Shown piece by piece: positions 46,191-55,183 of a stretch of DNA of 64,000 nucleotides. Both the position numbers and the translations under genes were made by a program. The stretch comes from Rhodoferax sp. (GTDB lineage: Bacteria > Pseudomonadota > Gammaproteobacteria > Burkholderiales > Burkholderiaceae_C): assembly GCF_028714215.1 (NCBI RefSeq), contig NZ_JAQTMS010000020.1, forward strand, positions 1 to 64,000, read 5' to 3'. Under the pieces are notes generated by a model. The model was not told the origin of the DNA. It did no database searches and worked only from the letters and a program-made list of their open reading frames with translations. Every line of letters begins with the position of its first letter. Within the stretch, counting starts at the first letter, position 1.

Positions 46191-46853
46191 ATGCGACTTT
46201 TAATTGTTGAGGACGACGCGCTGCTCGGTGCCGGTTTGCGCGCGGCGCTCAGTAAATGGGGTTTCACGGTCACCTGGGTGCGCCACGGCGCGGCGGCGCT
46301 GGACGTGCTGGCGAACGAGGAATTCGTTGCCATGGTGCTCGATATCGGCCTGCCCGATGTGAACGGTCTGGAGGTGCTGCGCAAGCTGCGCGCCGGTGGC
46401 AACAAGCTGCCGGTCATGATTCTGACGGCGCGCGACACGACGCGCGACAAGGTCGCCAGTCTCGACCTTGGTGCCGACGACTACCTGGTCAAGACCACCG
46501 ACATGGAGGAACTGGTGGCGCGTTTGCGCGCCCTGGTGCGGCGCTCCGGCCGCGGCGGCGGTGTGATCAGCGTCGGCGATCTGGTGCTCAACCTCGATTC
46601 CCGCGTGCTGACACTGAAGGGTGAAGCGGTCAATGTTTCCAGACGCGAATTCGATGTGCTGCGCGTCTTGATGGAGGGCGCCGGGCGCGTCCTCACGCGG
46701 GCCCAACTGGAGCAGTCGCTGTACGGCTGGAACCGTAACGTCGATAGCAACGCGGTCGAAGTCCACATCCATAACCTGCGCCTGAAGATTGGTGCGACGA
46801 CGCTTAAAACTGTGCGCGGTGTCGGTTACACCATCGCCAGGAACGAGGCGTGA
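46191..46853 (+). CDS. OmpR/QseB-family response regulator
   Basis: A 220-aa two-domain regulator. The receiver has LLIVEDDALLGAGLRAALSK, phosphoacceptor Asp in MVLDIGLPDVNGLEVL, and Lys in GADDYLVKTTDM. A winged-helix DNA-binding domain follows (VNVSRREFDVLRVLME, NAVEVHIHNLRLKIG, TVRGVGYTIA). It is divergent from the mtrA operon and overlaps the kinase gene by 4 bp. Control of the mtr genes is inferred from position only. Confidence 0.9.
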   Translation: MRLLIVEDDALLGAGLRAALSKWGFTVTWVRHGAAALDVLANEEFVAMVLDIGLPDVNGLEVLRKLRAGGNKLPVMILTARDTTRDKVASLDLGADDYLVKTTDMEELVARLRALVRRSGRGGGVISVGDLVLNLDSRVLTLKGEAVNVSRREFDVLRVLMEGAGRVLTRAQLEQSLYGWNRNVDSNAVEVHIHNLRLKIGATTLKTVRGVGYTIARNEA

Positions 46854-48334
46854 TCGCACGGCAACGCCAGTCCCTGAGTCGGCGCTTGATGGTGGGGCTG
46901 GTGATCGTCAGCTTCGCCTACTGGGCGGTGATCGCCTGGCTGACGATCAGCGACAGCATCGACGAGGTTTATCAGCTGTTCGATGTGCACCTGGCCCAGA
47001 CCGCGCTGGCTGTGCTGCATGTGGCCAATCCCGGCGGAACCGATCCGGTGGTGCTGCCGAGCCGGGTTCCGGCGCCCAAGTTCCGGGAAATCTTCAACCA
47101 ATGGCCGGAAATCCCGGAACGCTTTGCAACCGATCCGGCGCCGGCAAGCGCCCCCAGTGGAGCTGGTTCGGCAACTGCGCCCACGGTCACCGGATCGATT
47201 CCTTCGATGCATCAGGAATATGAGAAGAATCTGCGCTACCAGATCTGGAACGGCGACGGCATTCTGTTATTGCGATCCGCCAACGCCCCCACTGTGGCGA
47301 TGACCGATCAGGATGGCTATTCCGAGACCGTGGATGCGGAAGGCCGGACCTGGCGCCACTATGGTGTCTGGGACATGCAGCGCCACTTTCGGGTGGTTGT
47401 GTCGGAAGCCTACGATCTGCGCAATCACCTGGTGCGCAGCATTGCCTTGCACGTGGCCAGTCCGCTGGCGCTGGGGCTGCCGGTGCTGATTGTGCTGCTG
47501 TGGTTTTCCATCAACCGGGGTCTCAACCCCCTGGGTGTGCTGACGCGCGAAATCCAGATCAGAAAGCCCGACAACCTGCTGCCCATCGATGCCAGCAGCG
47601 CGCCGGGCGAGGTGCGGCCCATGGTTTTGGCCTTGAACGAGTTGTTGCAACGGGTGGCGCAGACGCTGGAGGGCGAGCGCCGCTTCACCTCCAACGCGGC
47701 ACATGAATTGCGCACCCCGCTGGCCGCGATTCAGGCCCAGTTGCACGTGGCGCGCTATGCCGACAATGAAGCCGAGCGCGAGCAGAGCATGGAGCAGTTG
47801 CAGCGCGGCGTCGAGCGGGGCATTCGGCTGGTCGGTCAATTGCTGACGCTGGCGCGGCTCGATCCGGACCGGCCCTTGCCGGATCCGCAACTGGTGAATT
47901 TCGGCGACATCGCGGAGGCCGTCTGTGCCGAGCTGGCGCCGCTGGCGCTGCAACGCGATCAGACGCTGGAACTGCAGGTCGAGCCTAATCTGGCGAAGCT
48001 GTCCGGCAATGCCGACATGCTGTCGATGCTGCTGTCCAACCTGATTGACAACGCCATCCGCTACACGCCGCGTGGCGGTCACATCAATGTGGCGGTCAGC
48101 CATTACCTGTTCGGCCTGATGTTCGAAGTCAGCGACGATGGTCCTGGCATTCCGAAAGCGCAACGCGAGCGCGTCTTCGAGCGCTTCTACCGGATTGCCA
48201 GTCAGGATCAGGCCGGCACCGGCCTTGGCCTGGCGATTTGCCGACGCATTGCGGACCTGCACAATGCCCGCATGACGCTGACCGAGGGACCCAACAGCCG
48301 CGGCGTCAGCGTCAGCGTATTCTTTTCCGGATAA
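46850..48334 (+). CDS. QseC/PmrB-type sensor histidine kinase
   Basis: A 494-aa membrane kinase: a first helix (LMVGLVIVSFAYWAVIAWLT), a periplasmic loop of about 160 residues containing a Pro/Ala/Ser-rich stretch, a second helix (HVASPLALGLPVLIVLLWFSI), a HAMP-like segment, the HisKA box FTSNAAHELRTPLAAIQAQ, and HATPase motifs (SNLIDNAIRYTPRGGHI; GTGLGLAICRRIADLH). Residues in the periplasmic loop suggest no metal site. Its GTG start overlaps the regulator's stop. It ends at the bidirectional hairpin before ompW. Confidence 0.88.
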   Translation: MIARQRQSLSRRLMVGLVIVSFAYWAVIAWLTISDSIDEVYQLFDVHLAQTALAVLHVANPGGTDPVVLPSRVPAPKFREIFNQWPEIPERFATDPAPASAPSGAGSATAPTVTGSIPSMHQEYEKNLRYQIWNGDGILLLRSANAPTVAMTDQDGYSETVDAEGRTWRHYGVWDMQRHFRVVVSEAYDLRNHLVRSIALHVASPLALGLPVLIVLLWFSINRGLNPLGVLTREIQIRKPDNLLPIDASSAPGEVRPMVLALNELLQRVAQTLEGERRFTSNAAHELRTPLAAIQAQLHVARYADNEAEREQSMEQLQRGVERGIRLVGQLLTLARLDPDRPLPDPQLVNFGDIAEAVCAELAPLALQRDQTLELQVEPNLAKLSGNADMLSMLLSNLIDNAIRYTPRGGHINVAVSHYLFGLMFEVSDDGPGIPKAQRERVFERFYRIASQDQAGTGLGLAICRRIADLHNARMTLTEGPNSRGVSVSVFFSG

Positions 48335-48359
48335 AAAAAGCCCCGCCGGAGCGGGGCTT
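48333..48359 (-). terminator. Intrinsic terminator downstream of ompW
   Basis: AAGCCCCGC-CGGA-GCGGGGCTT forms a 9-bp stem with a four-base loop. On the minus strand it is followed by seven T residues, the classic terminator form, and it begins 18 bp after the ompW stop. For the plus-strand kinase gene it could act only weakly, as no T-run follows. Confidence 0.8.
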
Positions 48360-48376
48360 CAGGCTGCGCTGGCAGT

Positions 48377-49078
48377 TCAGAAACTGTAGCCCAGGGCGAC
48401 GGTGAAGACCGAAGGATGGAACACGATGTCGGCGGTGCGCTCTATGCCCAGCGTGTTGGTGGTCATCTTGGTCTTGACGCGCGCTGTCGACCAGACGCCA
48501 GTGATCGACCACGGACCGCCCAGCTTGGCGCTGATGCCCAGTTGTGCCGCCGGACCCACCGAGTCGGTCAGCTTGATGGTGGTCGGCCCGCCGTTGACCG
48601 CGTCGTTGACACTGGTCGACTCCGTCTTGTCGAACCGGGTGTAGTTGATGCCGAAGCCGACAAAGGGCCGAATCTGGCTGTTGCCGTCGCCGAATTTGTA
48701 GTTGGCGAACAGGGTCGGCGCCACTTGGCGAACCTTGGCAGCCAGAGCACCGTTCATGGCCGCGACGCTGCCCGGTACGGCGGCCGGGTTCAGGACCACC
48801 AACGACACGTCGTGCGTCGGCGGAACGCCCAGCGCCAACTCCGCTTCCCATTGGGCGTTGATCGGAGTTGCGGCGCTAAAGAAAAGCGTGGACTTGCTCT
48901 GCACCTTCAGGCTGAGCGCATCGGCCGGTGTGAAGGGGCCGCTGACGGCGCTGGCGGACGATTGCGGGTCGATATTGACCAGCCCAAGCTTGAGCGTTAC
49001 CGACTGCGCCTGGGCGTTGCCCGCTGCGGCCAAGGCCAGTGCAGCCACGACGGAGGCTGAAATAAATGCATTGTTCAT
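48377..49078 (-). CDS. ompW: OmpW-family outer-membrane protein
   Basis: A 233-aa outer-membrane beta-barrel with a signal peptide (ASVVAALALAAAGNAQA) and OmpW-type strands (VTLKLGLVNIDPQSSAS; PTLFANYKFG; RPFVGFGINYTRF; FTVALGYSF with terminal Phe). OmpW forms an eight-stranded channel for small hydrophobic molecules and is induced by FNR/ArcA in enteric bacteria. It follows the lipase-like gene by 18 bp on the same strand, so the FNR-like box at 50698 may control both. Confidence 0.9.
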   Translation of the reverse strand: MNNAFISASVVAALALAAAGNAQAQSVTLKLGLVNIDPQSSASAVSGPFTPADALSLKVQSKSTLFFSAATPINAQWEAELALGVPPTHDVSLVVLNPAAVPGSVAAMNGALAAKVRQVAPTLFANYKFGDGNSQIRPFVGFGINYTRFDKTESTSVNDAVNGGPTTIKLTDSVGPAAQLGISAKLGGPWSITGVWSTARVKTKMTTNTLGIERTADIVFHPSVFTVALGYSF

Positions 49079-49096
49079 TGTGTTTGCTCCGGCGAT

Positions 49097-50644
49097 TTAG
49101 AACTGCGAAAAGAAGCCACGCGCGGCCGCGTTGCAGAAGGGAGGGACCAGTCCGCCATGGTAGGCGGCGGTGACGGCGACCGCGGCATTGGGTCCGGCGG
49201 CGGCAATGGTGGCAGCCTTGGCGTTGGCAAAGCCCACTTTGGCGGCGGCAAACGGATCGCTGGGACCGGTGACGGCAGAGTCAACGTCCAGCACCGTAAC
49301 CAGGTGGGCGGCCACTTGCGGTGCCCACAAAGCGCCCATCAAGCCGGTGTTCAGGCTGTAGAAAACGGTCGGGTCGCCATTGCCGGCGCACAGCAGCACA
49401 GGTGCCGCGGGAGACCAGCCGCGCAAATCGTTTTTGGTGACCGCCAGACGCATCTTGTTTTGCGGATTGGCCGCCGGTGCACCGGTTGTGAAGGCCGGAA
49501 CCACGCCGTCCGGATTGGCCATCGCATCCATCAGATAGCTCAAGCGGGCACTGTTCTTGATCAGGTTGTTGGTGCCAAAACCCATCGCGAACAAGGCGTC
49601 GGTGGCGCCGGTGCCGGTGGGCGGCGTGATGGCCGCAAACGCGGGTGCCGGTGGCGTGCTGCTGAAGAGTGCCAACTGCGGCAGCTTGCCGCTGCTGACA
49701 ACCGTCGTGAAGTCGTAGTCGCCCGGCAGCAGGGTCTCGATGCCGGTGGCATAGGCCGCTTCATAGATGTCCGATGGGGCACTGTACAGATTGCCGTAGG
49801 CCTTCTGGTAGCTGGTGAAGATCATCGGCGTGAAGATGGTGCCGCCGGCATTCACGTTGCCATAGAAGGTGGCATCCGACTGCGCCGCCAGCGCGTAGGG
49901 GCCGGACATGGGGGCCGAGGCCGTGACCGGAATACCGGCGGCCTGCATGGCGCGGTGCGTCGCCATGGCAACGTGGCCGCCCTGGGAGTAGCCGGTGATG
50001 AACAGCTTGGTGCTGGCACTGGTGGGCGACATCAGTGTCGGCAGCGCCTTCTTGGCGGCGGCCAGTATGTCCATCATTTCCTTGGACTGCTGGTCGGCAT
50101 TCAGATACGGGTGGTAACTCAGTGTCGAGCTGTCGTAACCGGCGTAATTGGGGGCCACCACGATGTAGCCCTGGGCCGTGTACAAAGCGGCCAGCAGCGA
50201 AGCCTCGGAGTAAGCCGGATTGGTGCTGTCGCTGAAGTCGGCCAGGTTGTAGCGCTTGGTGATGTTGGTGCCGTGGGCATACAACACGATCGGGCGCGCA
50301 CCGGTGCACCTGGCGTCGCTGCCGGTGGGCACCATCAAGGCGCCCGAGGCGGTGGTGGCCTCATTGGCGCCACCGACGGTGCCGTACCGCAGGTATTGCA
50401 CATCGACGCCGCAGACCGGCGTGCCGGCAAGCTGCTGCAAGCCTTGCCCGGATGCGCTGGCCTGCAATTTGGCGGTGAAGTCGGCGGCCGTCATCGAAGT
50501 GATACGTGGCGGCGGAGTCTGCATCAGCGCGCCACGCGCCGGGTTCGCGTCCTGGGTACCCAGGGGCCCACCGTCTCCGCCACCGCAAGCCGCGACCAGA
50601 AGCGTCGCGCTCAGTGCCGCCCATGAAGCCTTGAAATAAGCCAT
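49097..50644 (-). CDS. Secreted alpha/beta hydrolase lipoprotein (secretory lipase-like)
   Basis: A lipoprotein of about 515 aa with a signal ending in the lipobox LLVAACGGG. The catalytic nucleophile is in the elbow FITGYSQGGHVAMATHRAM, preceded by the oxyanion-region ARPIVLYAHGTN and YIVVAPNYAGYDSS. Asp and His of the triad are expected near GDPTVF and YHGG. The layout resembles secretory lipases (LIP family) and bacterial esterases. Substrate is unknown. The ATG at 50644 is used; the track begins ten codons earlier. It is operonic with ompW. Confidence 0.8.
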   Translation of the reverse strand: MAYFKASWAALSATLLVAACGGGDGGPLGTQDANPARGALMQTPPPRITSMTAADFTAKLQASASGQGLQQLAGTPVCGVDVQYLRYGTVGGANEATTASGALMVPTGSDARCTGARPIVLYAHGTNITKRYNLADFSDSTNPAYSEASLLAALYTAQGYIVVAPNYAGYDSSTLSYHPYLNADQQSKEMMDILAAAKKALPTLMSPTSASTKLFITGYSQGGHVAMATHRAMQAAGIPVTASAPMSGPYALAAQSDATFYGNVNAGGTIFTPMIFTSYQKAYGNLYSAPSDIYEAAYATGIETLLPGDYDFTTVVSSGKLPQLALFSSTPPAPAFAAITPPTGTGATDALFAMGFGTNNLIKNSARLSYLMDAMANPDGVVPAFTTGAPAANPQNKMRLAVTKNDLRGWSPAAPVLLCAGNGDPTVFYSLNTGLMGALWAPQVAAHLVTVLDVDSAVTGPSDPFAAAKVGFANAKAATIAAAGPNAAVAVTAAYHGGLVPPFCNAAARGFFSQF

Positions 50645-50697
50645 CCGAGTTCTCCAATAGAGTTGAAATTGCAAAAAATAGAACGGGTGTGCTATTT

Positions 50698-50711
50698 TTG
50701 ATTTAAATCAT
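50698..50711 (-). promoter_or_regulatory. FNR-like box upstream of the hydrolase-ompW operon
   Basis: TTGATTTAAATCAT matches the FNR consensus TTGAT-N4-ATCAA at 9 of 10 positions. It lies 54 bp upstream of the hydrolase start codon. On the minus strand a -10-like TGCAAT lies at 50673-50668, putting the box near -43. Confidence 0.5.
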
Positions 50712-50811
50712 ATAACCCATTGAAAGCCGGAAAAATCGGTGTAAACCCTCTGGCATTTCGGATCAATCCGGCGCTGATGACCGGTGGGGTTGGCCAACCT
50801 GTCCTGCGCTC

Positions 50812-51066
50812 TCACCGATAGCGCAGCTTCATCAGCAAAATGGCGGCCGCCAGCAACAGCGTGATGGTATTGGCGATGACCACGGGCCAGGCGCCCAGCA
50901 GCAAGCCATAGACCAGCCAGCACGCGACGCCAAGCGTGAAGACGCTGTACATGCCCAGCGAGATGCCACTGACGTCGCGCGTGCTGAAGGTGTGCCAGGC
51001 TTGCGGCACAAAACTGCCAGTGGTCAGGACGGCGGCGCAATAGCCGATGATTTCAGTGGCGGGCAT
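50812..51066 (-). CDS. SemiSWEET-type sugar transporter (MtN3/PQ-loop)
   Basis: An 84-aa three-helix membrane protein of the SemiSWEET family, which dimerises to make a small sugar uniporter. The helix pattern and PQ motif are visible: IIGYCAAVLTTGSFVPQAWHT, then SGISLGMYSVFTLGVACWL and VVIANTITLLLAAAILLMK. The start has AAGGAA directly upstream. It begins only 10 bp after the stop of the large NTPase gene, so its expression is probably coupled to that operon. Function is predicted from family. Confidence 0.85.
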   Translation of the reverse strand: MPATEIIGYCAAVLTTGSFVPQAWHTFSTRDVSGISLGMYSVFTLGVACWLVYGLLLGAWPVVIANTITLLLAAAILLMKLRYR

Positions 51067-51076
51067 GTGTTCCTTA

Positions 51077-54000
51077 TCAGCTCATTCTTCGTTTGGTCGC
51101 CGGTGGCTGTGAGCAGTCCACCACCAGAACCGCAATTTTGTGTCGCAGTTCCTCCGGCACGGTGGCTGACAATCGTTGCTCCAACTCTTGCGGTGTTTTG
51201 GGCTTGGCGCCGCCGTCACGGGCGCCGGGCTTCAGCTTTCCAGAAAACCAGAAGACCAGGTAGATGCCAAAACCATCGCTGGCGGATTCACGTCCGTATT
51301 TGGCGATCAATTGTTCTTGGATGGCCTTCCACAAGTGCGCATGCCACTCGCACTTGATTTCAATGGCCAAGTGAAGCGACCCAGCGATGATCTTGATGTC
51401 GGCCCGCTTTGCATCGGCATAGTGACCCTCTCGCTCAGCCGCAACACCCAAAGTTGCAAGGCGCGTCTTTAAATCTGATAGCAGCGCGTCGCGGCAATCA
51501 TCTTCCAGTTTTGGTTTTTTGTTGGCCCAATACTGCCTGTAGTCATTGGTGCTGCCAAGGCGAATTTCGCTCGCCAGTTGTGTCAGATGATCTACCGTCA
51601 AGGCCCACAGGTCAGCCACATTGGCGGGCTGTAGATTCGCCAGCGTGGCGCAAACCTGCGTGACAGAGGGCTGTTGGAATAGCGCTTTGCGCCGCACGAT
51701 GCGCTGCTCGTAAATGGCGCGGTCAAAGGACTCTTTCCATTGTTTCAAGTCTTGCCGCTGCTGTAGGGAGGTCAGCGCCTGCAATGCGGTTTCGTCCGGG
51801 TTGCCTGCCAGCGTTGCGATGAGGCTTTCAACGTAGCGGCCCATCTCCATCTCCGGCGTTACCCGATACACGCCGGACTGTGTTGCCCTTGGGCTTACTC
51901 GTGGCCCCAACAGCCCAATCAGGAAAGCCTGTGCGGCGGTGCTCAGATTGACTTGGACGCCGCCAAATTCACGCTGTTCGTGGATCAAGTCAAACAGATG
52001 GCCGGCGCGTGCCTGGGTTTTTCCGATGTACTGGATGGCTGCATGCAGATAAAGGTCGGGGGCCAGTTGCACACCCGCTGTCAGCCAGTAAACGCGCTGC
52101 GCCACATCCATGCCGTTGGCCCGCAGTTTGCTGGCAATCAGTCGGAGCTGGGTGTTCCTGTCCAGCTGGCGCACCACGGATGAGACCAGGTTTCGCAGCG
52201 TTTGAAGGTGTTTCCTGCTGGCTTTCAAAGGGAAATCTGCAATGAGTTGGGGCACAATTTTCCTGGCCACTTCGGCATAGGTGGCGTCGTGCGCCAGCGC
52301 GGATGCGCCGTTCACATGCTCTTTTTTCCGGACAATCTGTGCGCTCATCATCTGTTGCATCACGCCTGCCAAAACAGTCGGTTGTTGTGCCAGCAACTGC
52401 TTGAACCAGGCCGGTGATTCGTTGTAGTCGTGGGTCAGCCGGAAGGCGATGATTGTTTCAAGTGTGGCAGGAGGCAGATCAAGCGCCGACAGTGGGTCTT
52501 CTGCGTAGCGCATTTCCATGGCGGCAAGGCAGGGCAGTGCCAAGTTGTGGCGTTGACCCTTTGCTTCGAGGTCAATGATGTCGGCGGCAGACGGCAGGTC
52601 AAAGCGAAACAATGTTTGCCGCAAGCCGTGAAGGGCCAGCTCTACCCATGCTTCGTTGGCATTGAGCAAGCTTCGCAAACGTTCATCAGGGGTTTCGCCC
52701 GTTGAATCACTGTAGATATCGAGGTAAGCATTCGCTACCTCGACCAACGCACCCAAGTGAGCCGGGCCTTTGACAAAACTCGGCAAGGTTTCGCGAAAGA
52801 ATGTGATCGTCTGGCGAGTCTCTTCTGCCTCCCGCGCGTTGTGCGCAATCTCAAAGTCAATGTCTTGTTGCACGGACTCTGACGGTGGATAGGGACATTG
52901 CAATTCATCTGCTACCCAAGCTGCGTCGACGGGGTGGTCTGTTGACCATTTCTCGAGCAGCTCAATCGCCGCGTCGGGTCCGCATCTGTGGCTGGTTAGC
53001 TGAGACGATTCGCGAATCAGATGCCGCTGCAAGTCAACATCTGCACAAGATTCGGCCAGCGACAAATACCACGAGCTGGCGTCCTCAGGCGGCGAAGCGC
53101 TATAGAGACGCGCGCGAATTCCCCAGAGATTGCGCCCACTTCGGTCGCCCATACTGGCTTGCGCACGGAGTTCGTACTCAAACACCGCCCGGTATTGAGC
53201 TGGGTTCGTCTCAAACCATTGCCTCAAAGCGGCCTTGTTTTCATGGTTTAGCCTACAGTGCAGGTGAGAGTCCAGACCAAGGGAGAGCCAGTTGTAGAGG
53301 CGTGGAACGTCAACTTGCGTCCCGTCCTGTGTCACGCCTCGCACAAGCAATTCGCCCACAATCTCCGATGAACGCAAGCGATCACGTTGGTTGGGCAGTC
53401 GGTAGCCTGTGGCATGCAGGGCATCCAACAAGGCCGACACGTCTGCTTCAGGTATATTTCCCTTAGCGAGCTGGCGCCAAAAACGCCTGTATGAACCCGA
53501 TAGAAATTCAGCCCTCGGTTGTCTGAAATGACGGAGGAGTTCGGTTGGCGAAATATGGGTCGGATACAGCGCTTGCAGCAGTGTGCCTAGAAGCTCGTCT
53601 TCCTGGTCTTCGACGACATTGGCATGAACATCCACCAGTAGCGTCTTGAGCGTGACCTTGTCGTCTTTCACCTGTGCATAGGTGACGACGACGCGCAAAG
53701 CTGCGATGCGTAATGGAGGCCAATAGGTTTTGTCCCGTACCACCTGTTCCAACTCCGGAGCCAGCGCCGGCATGTGCTGCCCATGCGCCAAGGCGTCCAG
53801 CATGCAATGGATCAAGGACTGGTGCGCAGGGCTGCGGTCCGTGGACTTGAGCAGGGCCTTGAAGTCTCCTTCCATGTCTGCCGTGGCCAAGGCACCAAAG
53901 GGGTAACCGGTCCAGTTTCCGCGGCGAAAGGATGGGTCTTGTTCGGCCTCGTGTTGCAAGGCGCTCAGCACGGCCAGCTTGTCCGTGCGATGGAAGGCGC

Positions 54001-55183
54001 GCACATCGCCGTTCAGGACCACACCCAAGGGGTCGTGCGCTATCAACTCCCTGCGCAAGTTCGCTGGCGCTACCGCAGCCAGCCAGGCATGCAGGCCGCG
54101 CAGCTCGGGGACTATGCCAGCGTCCTGACCCAGCATCAGGGCCAGAACGCGGCTGGCGGGCAGACCCAGATGGATGCGTTGGGCCAGATAGCGTGCGCCC
54201 AGGTACTCGGCAACGGTTCGGTGAACCGGGCTGAAATCGCTCGGACCCCGGAAAAGCCGGGAGTGAAGGGCGAACCGGCAAGTTGACAGTCCAGGGGCAG
54301 AGGCTGCACTGAGTAGTTCGGGAAGGCTCATCACGCCCGCGCGCGGCTCGCTCCGCCGTTGCAGGGCAATGGCCCCGCTGCCGGACAGCAGCATGACGGC
54401 GCTGAGATAGCCCGCCGCCAACAGCACTTGGTCGTCGGACGGCGTGCTGTCGCGGGTGTTGGCCAGGTGCTCGGGGTTGGGCTCGCGCACCAGTTGCGCG
54501 CAGGCCCTCTCATAGGTTTCCGTCTTGTTGTCGGGCCACCGCTTGCCCGCAGCCCCCATGGCCTTGACCAGCAGGCGCAGGGTTTGCGGGTTGTCCAGCA
54601 AGCCCCTGAGGTCCCGTCTTTCGGCCTCTTGCATAAACACTTCGGCCTGGGCCTCGGTGCAGGGTTGCCAATGTGCGATCAGGGTCACCGATTGCGCGTG
54701 AGTCAATGGGGCCAGATGCAGTTCTACAAACTTGCCACTGCCGACCAGGCGCTGAAGTGCCTCTCCGTCGGCATTGCCGCGCCAATCCGCCTCGCGGCAG
54801 GAGATGCGGAATTTGGGTGTGTCGAGTTGTCGTAGTTTTTGGCGTATTTGGTCAAACAGGGAGGCACCTTGTGAGCTGCCAGCGGTGATTTCATCAAGCC
54901 CGTCAATGAACAGCGGTTGCTGCCAATCGACTGGCAAGCCGCCCCCAACAAATTCGCGCGCGCTGACGCAGGTGCCGCCTTCTACCAGGCTGAGGGTGTT
55001 AAATACATCCGATTTCCCCGCGCCGGGGTCCGCCAGCAACACCCAGGCGGGTACGTCCCGGTAGTGGCTCAGGGGCCGCGGGGCTGTCAGGCTGTCGTCG
55101 TTTTCCCGCGCTCGGGCCACGCGCTCCAGCGGCAGGCGTTCCTCTTGAGGATGGGGCGCAAGGGTGTTCAAGGCGGGAGTCAC
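51077..55183 (-). CDS. NACHT/STAND-like NTPase with C-terminal PD-(D/E)XK-like domain, candidate defence effector
   Basis: A 1368-residue protein. Near the N-terminus lie a Walker A motif (LLADPGAGKSDV, about 49-60), a Walker B of the NACHT type (PLFIDGLDEITAGSS, about 90-104) and an Arg-bearing sensor-like strand (FRISCREADW). The middle 700-1000 residues are helical repeats without named domains. The last 110 residues contain D1262 (KRADIKII), E1275-I-K1277 (LAIEIKCEW), then a helix with Gln (QEQLIAKYGRE) and a hydrophobic strand (GIYLVFWF): the PD-(D/E)XK nuclease arrangement. STAND NTPases of the Avs and bNACHT types are known anti-phage sensors, usually with effectors at the N-terminus. 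The GTG start overlaps the stop of the upstream ATPase gene. Base composition is visibly less GC-rich than neighbouring genes, consistent with transfer. The fold calls rest on motifs only. Confidence 0.75.
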   Translation of the reverse strand: MTPALNTLAPHPQEERLPLERVARARENDDSLTAPRPLSHYRDVPAWVLLADPGAGKSDVFNTLSLVEGGTCVSAREFVGGGLPVDWQQPLFIDGLDEITAGSSQGASLFDQIRQKLRQLDTPKFRISCREADWRGNADGEALQRLVGSGKFVELHLAPLTHAQSVTLIAHWQPCTEAQAEVFMQEAERRDLRGLLDNPQTLRLLVKAMGAAGKRWPDNKTETYERACAQLVREPNPEHLANTRDSTPSDDQVLLAAGYLSAVMLLSGSGAIALQRRSEPRAGVMSLPELLSAASAPGLSTCRFALHSRLFRGPSDFSPVHRTVAEYLGARYLAQRIHLGLPASRVLALMLGQDAGIVPELRGLHAWLAAVAPANLRRELIAHDPLGVVLNGDVRAFHRTDKLAVLSALQHEAEQDPSFRRGNWTGYPFGALATADMEGDFKALLKSTDRSPAHQSLIHCMLDALAHGQHMPALAPELEQVVRDKTYWPPLRIAALRVVVTYAQVKDDKVTLKTLLVDVHANVVEDQEDELLGTLLQALYPTHISPTELLRHFRQPRAEFLSGSYRRFWRQLAKGNIPEADVSALLDALHATGYRLPNQRDRLRSSEIVGELLVRGVTQDGTQVDVPRLYNWLSLGLDSHLHCRLNHENKAALRQWFETNPAQYRAVFEYELRAQASMGDRSGRNLWGIRARLYSASPPEDASSWYLSLAESCADVDLQRHLIRESSQLTSHRCGPDAAIELLEKWSTDHPVDAAWVADELQCPYPPSESVQQDIDFEIAHNAREAEETRQTITFFRETLPSFVKGPAHLGALVEVANAYLDIYSDSTGETPDERLRSLLNANEAWVELALHGLRQTLFRFDLPSAADIIDLEAKGQRHNLALPCLAAMEMRYAEDPLSALDLPPATLETIIAFRLTHDYNESPAWFKQLLAQQPTVLAGVMQQMMSAQIVRKKEHVNGASALAHDATYAEVARKIVPQLIADFPLKASRKHLQTLRNLVSSVVRQLDRNTQLRLIASKLRANGMDVAQRVYWLTAGVQLAPDLYLHAAIQYIGKTQARAGHLFDLIHEQREFGGVQVNLSTAAQAFLIGLLGPRVSPRATQSGVYRVTPEMEMGRYVESLIATLAGNPDETALQALTSLQQRQDLKQWKESFDRAIYEQRIVRRKALFQQPSVTQVCATLANLQPANVADLWALTVDHLTQLASEIRLGSTNDYRQYWANKKPKLEDDCRDALLSDLKTRLATLGVAAEREGHYADAKRADIKIIAGSLHLAIEIKCEWHAHLWKAIQEQLIAKYGRESASDGFGIYLVFWFSGKLKPGARDGGAKPKTPQELEQRLSATVPEELRHKIAVLVVDCSQPPATKRRMS

